Assembly (NCBI RefSeq): GCF_023920225.1 | Contig: NZ_CP092588.1 | Location: forward strand, 992,001-1,056,000 | Origin: Vibrio gazogenes | Lineage (GTDB): Bacteria; Pseudomonadota; Gammaproteobacteria; Enterobacterales; Vibrionaceae | DNA length: 64,000 bases | Direction of reading: 5' to 3' | Part shown: piece after piece, positions 16,376 through 25,626 of the stretch | How the letters are laid out: each line of letters starts with the position of its first letter | Position numbering within the stretch: the stretch's first letter is position 1 | Notes under the pieces: generated by a model | Databases searched by the model: none | What the model saw: only the letters and a program-made list of their open reading frames with translations | Told to the model about the DNA's origin: nothing | Made by a program: the position numbers and the translations under genes

Positions 16376-17385
16376 AATTGATTCAATCGAATTATCGTGA
16401 CCGCTTAGGGATCGTCTGTTTATCGCTGCTCCTCATTTTGATTGCTTTTACAAGCAGTATGCTGGTTGGACAGTACCCGATTCCATTCACCAAGGCATGG
16501 GGCGCACTTTGGTCAACTGACCCCAACTCGATTGATCATGTCATTCTCACAACAATACGCTTATCTCGCAGCTTGATTGCTTGTTCTGTTGGGGCCGGTC
16601 TTGCTGTCGCTGGTGTTCTGATGCAGTCTCTGACCCGTAATCCATTGGCTTCTCCGGCGGTTTTCGGTGTTAACAGCGGTGCGGTTTTCTTGATTGTTTT
16701 GTTTACAGAATTTTTGGGTGTCGGCTCACTTGATAACTATATCTGGATCGCTTTTGCAGGTTCTGCATTAGGCGGGGGGCTGGTGTATGGATTAGGCTGT
16801 ATGGGGCGTGATGGTCTATCTCCCGTGAGAGTGGTCATTGCCGGTGCCGCAATTTCAGCGCTATTTATGGCCTTTACTCAGGGCATCCTCATCATCGGGC
16901 AGGAGGGATTAGACAGTGTCCTATTTTGGGTTGCGGGTTCTGTCTCCGGGCATGAATTATCCACCGTATCCCCCTTTTTACCTTATATATATCTAGGGAT
17001 ACTTGCTGCCATCTTACTTTCCCCACATATCAATGTGTTGCTATCCGGAGACGATATCGCAACAGGGCTGGGGCAAAGTATCTTCTTGCTTAAAATCGTC
17101 CTGAGTCTGTTGATCGTCAGTCTCGCAGGTCTTTGTGTCTCCATCGCCGGAAACATTGGCTTTATTGGCTTAATCGTCCCGCATATGGCAAGAGCGATCG
17201 TCGGTAACAATCATCAATGGTTACTGCCTCTTAGTGCGATTTGGGGCGCAATATTGTTACTGCTGGCGGACGTTTTGGGGCGGATCATTCTGGCACCACA
17301 AGTAATACCGATTGGTGTGATGACCGCATTACTGGGCGCCCCTTTCTTCATTTTCCTCGCCCGGAAAGGACATCGTTATGGATAA
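16372..17385 (+). CDS. FecCD-family permease, first subunit
   Basis: 337 residues, about ten hydrophobic segments. Family marks: RLSRSLIACSVGAGLAVAGVLMQSLTRNPLASPAVFGVNSGA and GNIGFIGLIVPHMARAIVGNNHQWLLPLSAIWGA (the G-x-I-x-F-I-G-L-I-x-P-H-x-x-R motif that contacts the ATPase). It forms the inner-membrane channel with the next gene's product. It overlaps the binding-protein gene by 4 bp and the next permease by 8 bp. Confidence 0.95.
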   Translation: MKLIQSNYRDRLGIVCLSLLLILIAFTSSMLVGQYPIPFTKAWGALWSTDPNSIDHVILTTIRLSRSLIACSVGAGLAVAGVLMQSLTRNPLASPAVFGVNSGAVFLIVLFTEFLGVGSLDNYIWIAFAGSALGGGLVYGLGCMGRDGLSPVRVVIAGAAISALFMAFTQGILIIGQEGLDSVLFWVAGSVSGHELSTVSPFLPYIYLGILAAILLSPHINVLLSGDDIATGLGQSIFLLKIVLSLLIVSLAGLCVSIAGNIGFIGLIVPHMARAIVGNNHQWLLPLSAIWGAILLLLADVLGRIILAPQVIPIGVMTALLGAPFFIFLARKGHRYG

Positions 17386-18406
17386 ACAAATAACAGTACG
17401 CCGTCATTGGCTATCTTTTTCTGTATCCATATCAGATCTGACCGTTCTGTTTATCTCTTTATTATTCACTTTATTGGTGATGTGGTGCTCGTTGGCGATA
17501 GGTACACTGCACGTTGATGTGAGCGCGACCTTATTGAACCGGTTTACCCCTGATGCAACCTCTCCATTTGTGGTCGAAATGTTGCGCTTGCCTCGTATGT
17601 TAATGGCTGCGCTGGTTGGGGCTGCGTTAGGGTGTTCAGGGCTTGTGCTTCAATCTATGATCCGCAACCCACTGGCCTCTCCGGATATCATCGGGATTAC
17701 CAGTGGCGCATCTGCCGCCGCAGTATGCTTTCTCTTTTTTTTCAAAGCGATACTGAGTATCGAGTGGTTACCTGTTTTTGCAATTGGTGGTGCATTCATC
17801 ACCAGCTTATCGATATATCTCATGTCCTGGCATAAAGGTGTGACGCCGATGCGATTGATTTTAGTTGGCATTGGGGTATCGGCTTTCATGGGTGCGATTG
17901 TAACTTTTCTCATTGCGGTCAGCTCAGAATCAACAAGCCTCACCGCCTATATCTGGCTGACAGGCAGTGTCTATGGGGCCAGTTGGGATGATGTGAAAGC
18001 ACTCGCGGTATGGGTTCTCGTCAGCCTGATTCTTTCTCTGTTCTTTGCCCGCAGAATCAACGTACAAGAACTGGGAGACCAAACCGCTGTCGGTCTGGGG
18101 ATTCAACTACAGTCCACCAGAGTCTGTTTGTTATTTCTAAGCGTCGTCATGGCAGCACCGGCCATCGCCTATGCAGGGGCGGTAAGCTTTGTGGGTTTAA
18201 TTGCGCCTCATATTGCCCGCCGTTTTGTCACACGAAGTTTTGCCTTATTAATGCCAATGACTGCCTGCACCGGTGCCTGTTTGGTGATGCTGGCTGATTT
18301 ATGTGGCCGAACTTTATTTCAACCGTTAGATATACCGGCAGGTGTATTTGTGTCGGCTATCGGTGCGCCATTCTTCATTTATTTGCTGTACCGTCAGCGC
18401 TTTTAA
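17378..18406 (+). CDS. FecCD-family permease, second subunit
   Basis: 342 residues, multi-spanning. Same family marks as its partner: RLPRMLMAALVGAALGCSGLVLQSMIRNPLASPDIIGITSGA and GAVSFVGLIAPHIARRFVTRSFALLMPMTA. Two different FecCD subunits are the norm for ferric-citrate and ferric-siderophore importers (BtuC-type importers use a homodimer), which supports a siderophore rather than B12 cargo. The ATPase gene starts about 20 bp downstream. Confidence 0.95.
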   Translation: MDKQITVRRHWLSFSVSISDLTVLFISLLFTLLVMWCSLAIGTLHVDVSATLLNRFTPDATSPFVVEMLRLPRMLMAALVGAALGCSGLVLQSMIRNPLASPDIIGITSGASAAAVCFLFFFKAILSIEWLPVFAIGGAFITSLSIYLMSWHKGVTPMRLILVGIGVSAFMGAIVTFLIAVSSESTSLTAYIWLTGSVYGASWDDVKALAVWVLVSLILSLFFARRINVQELGDQTAVGLGIQLQSTRVCLLFLSVVMAAPAIAYAGAVSFVGLIAPHIARRFVTRSFALLMPMTACTGACLVMLADLCGRTLFQPLDIPAGVFVSAIGAPFFIYLLYRQRF

Positions 18407-18424
18407 GATAAGAGAGACATTGAA

Positions 18425-19321
18425 TTGGTGACTTCTTTGCAAGCAAACGATCCGTTAGAAACCGATCTGTTAGAAATCGATCCGTCAGAAGCAGAATCGT
18501 CAAAAACAGCGCCGTTAAAAACAGAAAGCCTGTTACTTGGCTACGGTAAAAAAACGATAATCAACTCGCTTAATTTAACGATCCAACCCCATCAGATCAC
18601 GGCTCTGGTCGGAGGTAATGGTTGTGGTAAATCGACTTTACTCAAATCACTGGCTCGCCTACTCAAACCACAGGCGGGCGAGATATTTCTCTATGACAAG
18701 AATCTCAATCAGCAGTCCGGTAAGGCCGTGGCCCGACGGTTAGCGATTCTGCCCCAAGGCCCTGTTGCGCCTGAAGGACTATCCGTTGAGCAATTGGTCA
18801 GGCAAGGCCGCTACCCGCATCAAAATTGGTTAAATAGCTGGGGTGAAAAAGATGAACGTTTGGTTCAAAAAGCCTTGCTAGATACCAACATGCTAGCATT
18901 AGCCAAACAAAGCGTTGAGTCTCTGTCTGGCGGTCAGCGACAGCGAGCATGGATAGCCATGGCTTTGGCGCAAGATACGGATGTCCTGTTACTTGATGAA
19001 CCGACGACTTATCTGGATCTCACCCATCAAATAGAAATTTTAGATCTGTTGTTTGAATTGAACCAAAAGCAGCATTGCACCATTTTGATGGTTCTTCACG
19101 ATCTCAACTTGGCTTGCCGTTATGCGCACCAAATGATTGCAGTCAAAGATGGCACCGTTTTTCGGCAGGGCGCTCCCGAAGATATTCTCGATGTTGATAT
19201 GGTTGAAAGCGTATTTGGTATGAAATGCCACATCACCCGGGATCCTCTGTTTGGTACCCCGATGTGTATCCCATATGGTAAAGGACGTTCTCTTTCTGAT
19301 GACAACAAAAACAATGCATAA
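18425..19321 (+). CDS. Siderophore ABC transporter ATP-binding protein
   Basis: 298 residues. Walker A GGNGCGKST, Q-loop LPQGPVAPEGLSV, signature LSGGQRQRAWIAMAL, Walker B DVLLLDEPTTYLDL and switch histidine MVLHDLN are all present. It powers import through the two FecCD permeases. The start is TTG at 18425 or GTG at 18428; there is no nearby ATG in frame before the conserved domain. The N terminus has an unusual acidic extension of about 30 residues encoded by a 15-bp tandem repeat, absent from typical FecE/FepC proteins. Confidence 0.94.
   Translation: MVTSLQANDPLETDLLEIDPSEAESSKTAPLKTESLLLGYGKKTIINSLNLTIQPHQITALVGGNGCGKSTLLKSLARLLKPQAGEIFLYDKNLNQQSGKAVARRLAILPQGPVAPEGLSVEQLVRQGRYPHQNWLNSWGEKDERLVQKALLDTNMLALAKQSVESLSGGQRQRAWIAMALAQDTDVLLLDEPTTYLDLTHQIEILDLLFELNQKQHCTILMVLHDLNLACRYAHQMIAVKDGTVFRQGAPEDILDVDMVESVFGMKCHITRDPLFGTPMCIPYGKGRSLSDDNKNNA
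18449..18523 (+). repeat. 15-bp tandem repeat, five copies, inside the ATPase gene
   Basis: Units GATCCGTTAGAAACC, GATCTGTTAGAAATC, GATCCGTCAGAAGCA, GAATCGTCAAAAACA and GCGCCGTTAAAAACA encode a five-residue repeat of the type D-P-L-E-T. The period keeps the frame, so copy-number change would only lengthen or shorten the N-terminal tail. Confidence 0.85.
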
Positions 19322-20090
19322 CGAAAACCATTCCCTACTCGGTAATGAATGGGAAAAACTAGAAGAACTCGGGTTGAGGGACAGTCGCTGTGCGGCTTTG
19401 CTATCCGTTGATACGCTCACACTACTGGACGATGAAACCTGTCTGGAGGTTCTCAGACAAATACAGCCCGAAATTGGTGCCCCTGACTTGAAAGTGACGG
19501 CTTCTCTGGTCATCAAACGCATTGCTTTTCTAACCTTAGCGCCAATGCTTTATGCGATGTCTTGTTACAACAAGGGCTTAGATGTATCGATTGAGAATTG
19601 TATTTTTGAATATCCATTGGAAGACCGGCTGTGGCGCTCCAAAATGCCGCTTAAAAATGTTCAGGTTACCGTACCGTTACAAACGAGAGACCATTGGCGT
19701 CAAACCTTATTGACGCAGGCTTTTCAAGGCAATTTATCTTTATTAGTGACCCAACTGAACAAGTTAACCCGGGTGCCATCGGCTGTGTTGTGGGAAAATA
19801 TCGCGGTACGTATTTTCAGCATTTACGAAAGATGGATCCTGAGCGATCTTTCCCAGCCACAACAATTGATGATCGCACAATCGGATTTAGCCTATTTACT
19901 CGATAAAAACACGACGGAAATCTATAACACACCAGCCAACCCTATCGCTCGCTATCACACTGAGCCATCCATGTCTGAGAATCCATCGAAGGCTGTCAGG
20001 GTTCGGCGTACCTGCTGTTACTACTATAAGGCAACCGAGCCGATGAAATTCTGTCGTAATTGCCCGTTACTGTGTAAAAGAAAACCGTAA
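19299..20090 (+). CDS. FhuF-like siderophore-iron reductase
   Basis: 263 residues from ATG 19299. The C terminus VRRTCCYYYKATEPMKFCRNCPLLCK has the C-C-x10-C-x2-C arrangement that binds a [2Fe-2S] cluster in FhuF-family reductases; the N-terminal two thirds match the helical IucA/FhuF-type domain only loosely. It would reduce Fe(III) from imported siderophore in the cytoplasm, which fits its position as the last gene of the transport operon. It overlaps the ATPase gene; other starts at 19251 and 19314 are possible, but 19299 has an AAAGGA site upstream. Confidence 0.88.
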   Translation: MTTKTMHNENHSLLGNEWEKLEELGLRDSRCAALLSVDTLTLLDDETCLEVLRQIQPEIGAPDLKVTASLVIKRIAFLTLAPMLYAMSCYNKGLDVSIENCIFEYPLEDRLWRSKMPLKNVQVTVPLQTRDHWRQTLLTQAFQGNLSLLVTQLNKLTRVPSAVLWENIAVRIFSIYERWILSDLSQPQQLMIAQSDLAYLLDKNTTEIYNTPANPIARYHTEPSMSENPSKAVRVRRTCCYYYKATEPMKFCRNCPLLCKRKP

Positions 20091-20117
20091 TCACAGAGAC
20101 CATCATCCGTATAAAAA

Positions 20118-20147
20118 ACGCCACCTTCATTCAAATGAAGATGGCGT
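20118..20147 (-). terminator. Terminator between the reductase and receptor genes
   Basis: ACGCCACCTTCAT and ATGAAGATGGCGT pair around TCAA (13-bp stem, one mismatch). On minus it is followed by TTTTTATACGG, so it serves the receptor gene; it may also stop the convergent plus-strand operon. Confidence 0.85.
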
Positions 20148-20234
20148 GTCAGATAATCAGAGGGGTTGTTGACCTTTCGTGGTTGAATTTTGTTCAATCT
20201 GAACGGGTATTGATCGCGGCGCGGGGCATGGCCC

Positions 20235-22334
20235 CTAGAAGTTTAGTCCATATCCAATCGTGAGTGTGCGCCCTCTTCCCTTGAAGTAAAAATCATCATC
20301 TTGATAAGCACTTTGCGAATAATAAGTGAAATAATCTTCATTGAGTAAGTTCGCGACAGAGACTCTCAGTTTTCCGACCGGCAGCGTGTATTCCATGGAA
20401 GCATCAACTAATGTATAGCCATTGAAATTAAGTGCCTCGTCATCGAATGTCCGGTCAAAATTATGATTCGCTTGCAGCATTGTGAAGAGATCCGGTGTCC
20501 ACTGTGCCGTCCAGGCAATACGTAAACGGTTTGGTGGGATATCTGCACCCGTCAGTTTCGTATCAACTTGGTTATCACCATCAGTATCTGATTTACCCTC
20601 AATATAAGAATAACCCGTCACGAATCGATGTTGCTGATTGAACTGATAACCCACTGATGCTTCAGCACCTTTTATTTCTTTTCTTTCCCGCTTGATCGTA
20701 TATAAACCGCCATTGTTAACAATACGGCTTCCTAGCTTTGATATGGATTCGTAGTAACTGATTTCAAAATCAAGGCTATCTTTATTGATACGAAAACCAC
20801 CTTCGTAGTTATCTGTGATGATCGGTGAGAGGTCGATCAAATCATCGACGTCTTGTCCGGTTTTTTTCACACCACGAAGTACTCTCCCGACATCTGGCAT
20901 ACCAAAGCCTTGAGAGTAGTTGGCAAAGGCACTCACACTTGGTGTCAGCTTAAACACCGCTCCCGCGTTATATACTGTTTTATCAAAGCTCGGAGAGCCC
21001 CCATCAACCGTCACGCCGTTTCGAGCTGCAACCGTCTGATAGGTTGGTATATCAAGCTTTGCGTTCTCGTATCGCACACCGGCTTGCAGCACTAAGCGCT
21101 CGATTGGTTGGTATTCCAGTTGTAAGAATGGTGCGTAATTATAGTACGTGGTTTCCGGCACATAGGTTCGCCCGGTCAGAATGAGATTCTGGCTTGTGGT
21201 GTCTTTCAAAAGGTCGAGACCACCCGTAATATTCAGTGTTTGGTTCAACAACCCTTCCTTCGATAAACTGAATTTAGCCCCAATTTTATCCGACTCATTT
21301 TGCGACTGATCGTAGATCTTTTCTGGTGTGCTCGGGTCTTGGAAGCTGGAAGACGTTGTTGCACCATAGCGCCCGACAAAACGCTGATAAAATGTTTGCG
21401 CCTTGAGTGACATACCCGAGAAATCGGTATCGGTATAAACCAGACTGTAGGTTTGAACATCATTTAACGCAGCTTTCCCAACCGGGCGACCTTTCACAGA
21501 GGATGTCGCAATGCCGTTATCCCGATCTCCCGGCACGCCGGTATAATTCATTTGCCCTTTAACTTGATATTGGTTCACAGCAAATTGCAGGTTTTCACTA
21601 TCACTAAACCAATATCCTAATTTCACAAACCCGTCATAACTACGAGAGTCCATCAGATCACCGCGAACCGTCGCCGAACCGACATCATTGCCATTGGCAT
21701 CTTCGAAAATGCCCTGAACATCCCCAGTCACGCCGACCAGATAGTCCCAATTATCTTTGGAGCCTTTGGCATTGTAAGTTGCCCGGTAGGCAAGTGAATC
21801 GGTGTCTGCATCGTTCGTCGGGGTTGTTAATTGCAAATCAAAATGTTGCTTCAGTGGCTCACTGGTATTATTTGATTTGGTAATGAAGTTAATAATAGCG
21901 CCTGTGGCTCCGAGTCCGTGAATCGCAGTGGCGCCATGGATAACTTCGATTCTTTCTACCATCGATAAATCAATCGTGTGTGCTGAACGACTTCCCTCTC
22001 TCAACGGGTTCGACTGAGGAACACCATCAATCATATACAGGACGGACCGTCCCCTGAATGTCTGACTGCTATTGTTGAGTTTTTGAGTATTAGGAGAATA
22101 TGCCGGCAACAAATTTGATAAGACCTGAGAACTATCACTGGTCAGGGCCAATTGCTGTTCAATTTTCTCCTGCGTGATAATACTGACAACTTGTGCAGAG
22201 TTTTCCTGCGTCAAGTCGGTCCGACTCGACATAACAACCATTGTTTCTGTTTGTGGGGCTTGAGCCACTGCGTAAAGGGGGATTAAAGTTGAAACCGTAA
22301 TTGGTAGCAAAAGCTTCTTGTTCGATATTTTCAT
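20235..22334 (-). CDS. TonB-dependent siderophore receptor
   Basis: 699 residues with a signal peptide ending in YAVAQA (residue 26). A TonB box-like segment ETMVVMSSR is followed by a plug domain (SQTFRGRSVLYMIDGVPQSNPL, then MVERIEVIHGATAIHGLGATGAIINFIT) and a beta-barrel ending in RTLTIGYGLNF, with the terminal phenylalanine typical of outer-membrane proteins. It imports a ferric siderophore across the outer membrane using TonB. It is convergent with the ABC transporter operon and carries its own perfect Fur palindrome. The substrate is not deducible from sequence. Confidence 0.95.
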   Translation of the reverse strand: MKISNKKLLLPITVSTLIPLYAVAQAPQTETMVVMSSRTDLTQENSAQVVSIITQEKIEQQLALTSDSSQVLSNLLPAYSPNTQKLNNSSQTFRGRSVLYMIDGVPQSNPLREGSRSAHTIDLSMVERIEVIHGATAIHGLGATGAIINFITKSNNTSEPLKQHFDLQLTTPTNDADTDSLAYRATYNAKGSKDNWDYLVGVTGDVQGIFEDANGNDVGSATVRGDLMDSRSYDGFVKLGYWFSDSENLQFAVNQYQVKGQMNYTGVPGDRDNGIATSSVKGRPVGKAALNDVQTYSLVYTDTDFSGMSLKAQTFYQRFVGRYGATTSSSFQDPSTPEKIYDQSQNESDKIGAKFSLSKEGLLNQTLNITGGLDLLKDTTSQNLILTGRTYVPETTYYNYAPFLQLEYQPIERLVLQAGVRYENAKLDIPTYQTVAARNGVTVDGGSPSFDKTVYNAGAVFKLTPSVSAFANYSQGFGMPDVGRVLRGVKKTGQDVDDLIDLSPIITDNYEGGFRINKDSLDFEISYYESISKLGSRIVNNGGLYTIKRERKEIKGAEASVGYQFNQQHRFVTGYSYIEGKSDTDGDNQVDTKLTGADIPPNRLRIAWTAQWTPDLFTMLQANHNFDRTFDDEALNFNGYTLVDASMEYTLPVGKLRVSVANLLNEDYFTYYSQSAYQDDDFYFKGRGRTLTIGYGLNF

Positions 22335-22373
22335 TTACGACTGCCTTATTACTTTATTTAGAATAAGGATTAT

Positions 22374-22392
22374 AATGATAATTATTATCATT
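22374..22392 (-). promoter_or_regulatory. Fur box of the receptor gene
   Basis: AATGATAATTATTATCATT is a perfect 19-bp palindrome with a central T, matching the Fur consensus. It lies 40 bp upstream of the receptor start on minus. Confidence 0.9.
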
Positions 22393-22527
22393 TCTAGTTA
22401 TAACTTTATAGATAACACTATATCGATAGAAGCGACGCTGTTGTTTGGTGCCCAGTTGCCCCACGAGAGCATCATTTAAAACCACAACTGACAACTGGAA
22501 ATGCACCCATTGGATCGCCTGTTATGT

Positions 22528-23442
22528 CTAATTTTTGATTTGGTTTGAAACTGCAGCGATACAGCGCTTTGCTGAACCACTGACGCCAGAAAGCTGAAAG
22601 AAACCATGGATAACACCCAAATAACGCTCGCAGTATGCTTCAACACCTTGTGAAAGCAATAACTTGTAAAGTCGCTCACCTTCATCACGTAACGGATCAA
22701 ACTCTGCTGTGATGATAGCCGTCGCCGGTAATCCACTGAAATCACAACTTAAAAGATTAAGCTCTGGTTCAGCCATGACTCTGGAGTCACTGTTTGCGTA
22801 TAAATCAAACCCGGAAAGCAGCATATTGGCCGTGATAATATAATCCGCCCCGTTTTCTCTATAACTCTGTGAGTTACCTGTTGGATCCAACATTGGGTAA
22901 ATAAGAATTTGCTTACGTGGCAACCACGGCTGCAACTTCTTGAGCCTGAGCGTCGTCGCCAGAGCCAATTGCCCACCGGCACTGTCACCAACAAAGACTA
23001 AATGCTCTGAATCACCACCATACTTGTGCCCATGCGCCTTAATACCAAGTACAGCTTGGTAGACATCATCGTGCGCTGCGGGGTAAGTATGCTCCGGCGC
23101 AAGCCTGTATTGAATACAGACAACTATCGAGCCGGACAGGAGTGCGATTTGCCTTAACTGAACATCATGCGTCGCAAAACCACCGCTGATAAAACAGCCG
23201 CCATGAAAATAAACCGTAATCGGTAAGTTCGCCCCATTTGTTGGCTTATAAACTTTAACCTGAATACCATTCACTACATCTAAGAATTCACTTTCTATTT
23301 TAGGACTCTCGCCAGCTAAGGCAGTGCTGCCAATATAGCCAGCACGCCGCTCTGCAATCGTTAGCTTTGAGGGGCAAGATTTACCATTAGATTGGAATTC
23401 TTCAACTAGCTCTCTGATGCCAGCCTCTAAGGAATTGGTCAT
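22528..23442 (-). CDS. Alpha/beta hydrolase (hormone-sensitive lipase family esterase)
   Basis: 304 residues from ATG 23442; a longer start at 23484 is possible but adds only a non-conserved tail. Family IV esterase marks: HGGC at 80-83 (oxyanion hole, normally HGGG), GDSAGG with nucleophile Ser154, EFDPLRDEGE carrying the acid, and VIHGFFQL carrying the histidine. It should hydrolyse short-chain esters or amides in the cytoplasm. It is followed on minus by a different promoter region and is preceded by the PhzF-like gene on the same strand with a gap of 126 bp, so co-transcription is possible. Confidence 0.92.
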   Translation of the reverse strand: MTNSLEAGIRELVEEFQSNGKSCPSKLTIAERRAGYIGSTALAGESPKIESEFLDVVNGIQVKVYKPTNGANLPITVYFHGGCFISGGFATHDVQLRQIALLSGSIVVCIQYRLAPEHTYPAAHDDVYQAVLGIKAHGHKYGGDSEHLVFVGDSAGGQLALATTLRLKKLQPWLPRKQILIYPMLDPTGNSQSYRENGADYIITANMLLSGFDLYANSDSRVMAEPELNLLSCDFSGLPATAIITAEFDPLRDEGERLYKLLLSQGVEAYCERYLGVIHGFFQLSGVSGSAKRCIAAVSNQIKN

Positions 23443-23568
23443 TTTTAACCCTATCACTAAAAAAACCGAGGGATAGTATACCAATAGAAAGTTATGTGTA
23501 TATATACAGTTTAATGTTGTTTGGCTTGATCACTCGTTGCCCTGCCCCCAAAGCCACAAGAATAAAAA

Positions 23569-24441
23569 TTAACACACGGAGATTGTCCGCTCCCCGAATG
23601 TTTGCGCACAACCACCAACCGAAACTTTGATAATACCAAACTCATTTGATTCAACTGACGCTGTAAGTCTCGAGGTTTTCCCCATTGCCCGACCTTGCTC
23701 GAACGTGAAATGGTTAACGGGCCCGCCATAAAGATGCTTGGTCAGATAACATGCAAGTGCACCATTTGCACTCCCGGTTGCTGATTCTTCGGGAATACCA
23801 AATAAAGGCGCAAAGTTTCGGCAACTTGCGGTTAATCCGCTACTTTCATCGCACAGTTCAAACACATGCATCCCCGTCACCTGATGTTGTTGTGAAAAAT
23901 CCCTGAGTAAATCTTCATCCACTTGGATTTTATCAAGGAAGCCACGGGGTAATGGAACAATAATGTCGGGCAATCCTGTCGAGATCACCTCAACCGGTAA
24001 TTGGGTTGACTCCAGCAACGCAGCATCAATACCGATTAACGCTGATACAGATTCGTAATCAAGAACATGAAGATATTCCGGTAAGTTCTGCTCCATGACG
24101 ACATAACCATTTGACGCAACCGTAACACCGAGTCGCCCCGCTTTGGTTTTTTGTGTGTATTCCCCATTGGTGATAATCCCCTTTTGGTACATGACTGAAA
24201 ATGCGGCTAATGTTGCGTGCCCGCAAAAATCAACTTCATCGGTTGGGGTAAAAAATGACAGCGCAAAGTCTACGTCATCATCCTGTGATACAAATGCAGT
24301 CTCGGAATAACCAACCGCATTGGCTATTTCTTGCTTTTCTTCATCTGACAGATCATCGGCATACAACACCACCCCCGCAGGGTTCCCGCCAGAGCCATTT
24401 TCAATAAAAGCATTCACTAAAATAACTTCAATGTCTTTCAA
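23569..24441 (-). CDS. PhzF-family isomerase
   Basis: 290 residues, the usual PhzF length. GGNPAGVVL, GYSETAFV (catalytic Glu47), DFCGHATLAAF and the C-terminal ESATGSANGALACYL are the hallmarks of the two-lobed PhzF/diaminopimelate epimerase fold. PhzF isomerises dihydro-3-hydroxyanthranilate in phenazine synthesis, but most family members have unknown substrates, and no other phenazine genes are seen. The start is TTG (24441), supported by an AGGAG site seven bases upstream. It is divergent from the peptide/desaturase operon. Confidence 0.93.
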   Translation of the reverse strand: MKDIEVILVNAFIENGSGGNPAGVVLYADDLSDEEKQEIANAVGYSETAFVSQDDDVDFALSFFTPTDEVDFCGHATLAAFSVMYQKGIITNGEYTQKTKAGRLGVTVASNGYVVMEQNLPEYLHVLDYESVSALIGIDAALLESTQLPVEVISTGLPDIIVPLPRGFLDKIQVDEDLLRDFSQQHQVTGMHVFELCDESSGLTASCRNFAPLFGIPEESATGSANGALACYLTKHLYGGPVNHFTFEQGRAMGKTSRLTASVESNEFGIIKVSVGGCAQTFGERTISVC

Positions 24442-24607
24442 TCTCTTTCTCCTGACTTACTACAACTCAATCAACAAAACTCACATTTAACCAAACGGCA
24501 ACCAATTTAATACAAACTCATTGCATTTTCGAATCAATCTGATTAGATTAGGCTCCCAAATAGGCTTAGTCGTTTATTTGCAATTGAAATTAAAGGATTT
24601 TGTTACG

Positions 24608-24751
24608 ATGAACGTGTTAACCACTCATTTATTGTCATTCAGGCTGACTGATACAGAATTAGTCAAGACCGAAGAAAGCCCTACCTCAGATAAATTTTAC
24701 TTTGATACTCAGTTCCAACGTTCAAGTGAAGGAGCATGGTCATGTCAATAA
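24608..24751 (+). CDS. 47-residue peptide coupled to the desaturase-like gene
   Basis: Encodes MNVLTTHLLSFRLTDTEL, a polar middle (KTEESPTSDKFYFDTQF) and the end SSEGAWSCQ. An AAAGGA site lies 11 bases before the ATG, and the stop overlaps the start of the next gene (24742) by 10 bases, so translation should be coupled. There is no membrane segment or signal peptide. I do not recognise it. It could be a ribosomal peptide substrate, a small subunit, or a leader peptide controlling the next gene. A longer frame upstream (from 24521) has no ribosome-binding site. Confidence 0.55.
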   Translation: MNVLTTHLLSFRLTDTELVKTEESPTSDKFYFDTQFQRSSEGAWSCQ

Positions 24752-25626
24752 GCGAAAGTTCACTCACTGAAAAGGAACATAAAGAGTTCTTCAATCTCTT
24801 TTTCACGCCATCGCTCACTCAGTTTGTCGGCAGGTCGTTGCTCTCGACACTGATTGCCTTTGCGGTTGCTCTCATGGCAGCCAAATATTGGGATGGCAAC
24901 AGTTTAATCACATGGCTATTGGCAGCTCTCGCTGTCATATTATTCGCGATAAACCTTCGATTCCAAGAAAACTTAGTACATAGTGGCAGCCATTATTGTG
25001 CCAGTGACAACCATACTATTAACGACTTATTGGTCAATATCTTCGCTGGCATCCAAGTTTTTCAGTTAGTCAAAGCCTATCGAATGAGCCATGCAATGCA
25101 TCATGCCTATTTTGGGGAGGAAAACGATCCATGTATGGCACGATATAAAAATCAGGATCAACCATTCACAAACATGGTTGCCATGACATTCAGCTTTTAT
25201 AAACAAATTCATGCCAATAAAGCAGTCATATTGATGACTGTCCTTTATTACGCTGGTCTATACGCCTTGATAGCACAGTTGGCTTCAAGCGAGATTGCAG
25301 TAAGATTGACAATGATTGCTCTGGTGGCCTTTTTTTTAGTTTTACCTGCGATACGCTACATCGCTGAAATGGCGGAACACGATTATACGTTGTCTGATTC
25401 TGAATTAGGTTCAACATTCAACAACTTATCCTTTGTCGATCGCTGGCTGTTCCATCCGGCCTCTGATGGCTACCATCTACTTCATCATCTCTATCCTACG
25501 CTACCATTTTGGAACCACAAAAAAGCGCACGAATTCTTAATGGCGCGTGATGAAAAGTACATGAACGGATATCATCGAACATCAACCGTTGAAAAATTCA
25601 AATCACTAATAGGAGAAAAGGCGTAA
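24742..25626 (+). CDS. Membrane di-iron fatty acid desaturase-like enzyme
   Basis: 294 residues with four to five hydrophobic segments. Three histidine boxes match the membrane desaturase/hydroxylase superfamily: HSGSH (80-84), HAMHH (117-121) and HLLHH near residue 247, with an extra EMAEHD. These ligate a di-iron centre that uses O2 and electrons to desaturate or hydroxylate a C-H bond. The ATG at 24742 sits eight bases after AAGGAG; ATG 24736 is too close to it. The ferredoxin two genes downstream is a likely electron donor. The neighbours (amino acid exporter, B3/B4 protein) raise the possibility that the substrate is an amino acid or peptide rather than a lipid. Confidence 0.88.
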   Translation: MSISESSLTEKEHKEFFNLFFTPSLTQFVGRSLLSTLIAFAVALMAAKYWDGNSLITWLLAALAVILFAINLRFQENLVHSGSHYCASDNHTINDLLVNIFAGIQVFQLVKAYRMSHAMHHAYFGEENDPCMARYKNQDQPFTNMVAMTFSFYKQIHANKAVILMTVLYYAGLYALIAQLASSEIAVRLTMIALVAFFLVLPAIRYIAEMAEHDYTLSDSELGSTFNNLSFVDRWLFHPASDGYHLLHHLYPTLPFWNHKKAHEFLMARDEKYMNGYHRTSTVEKFKSLIGEKA

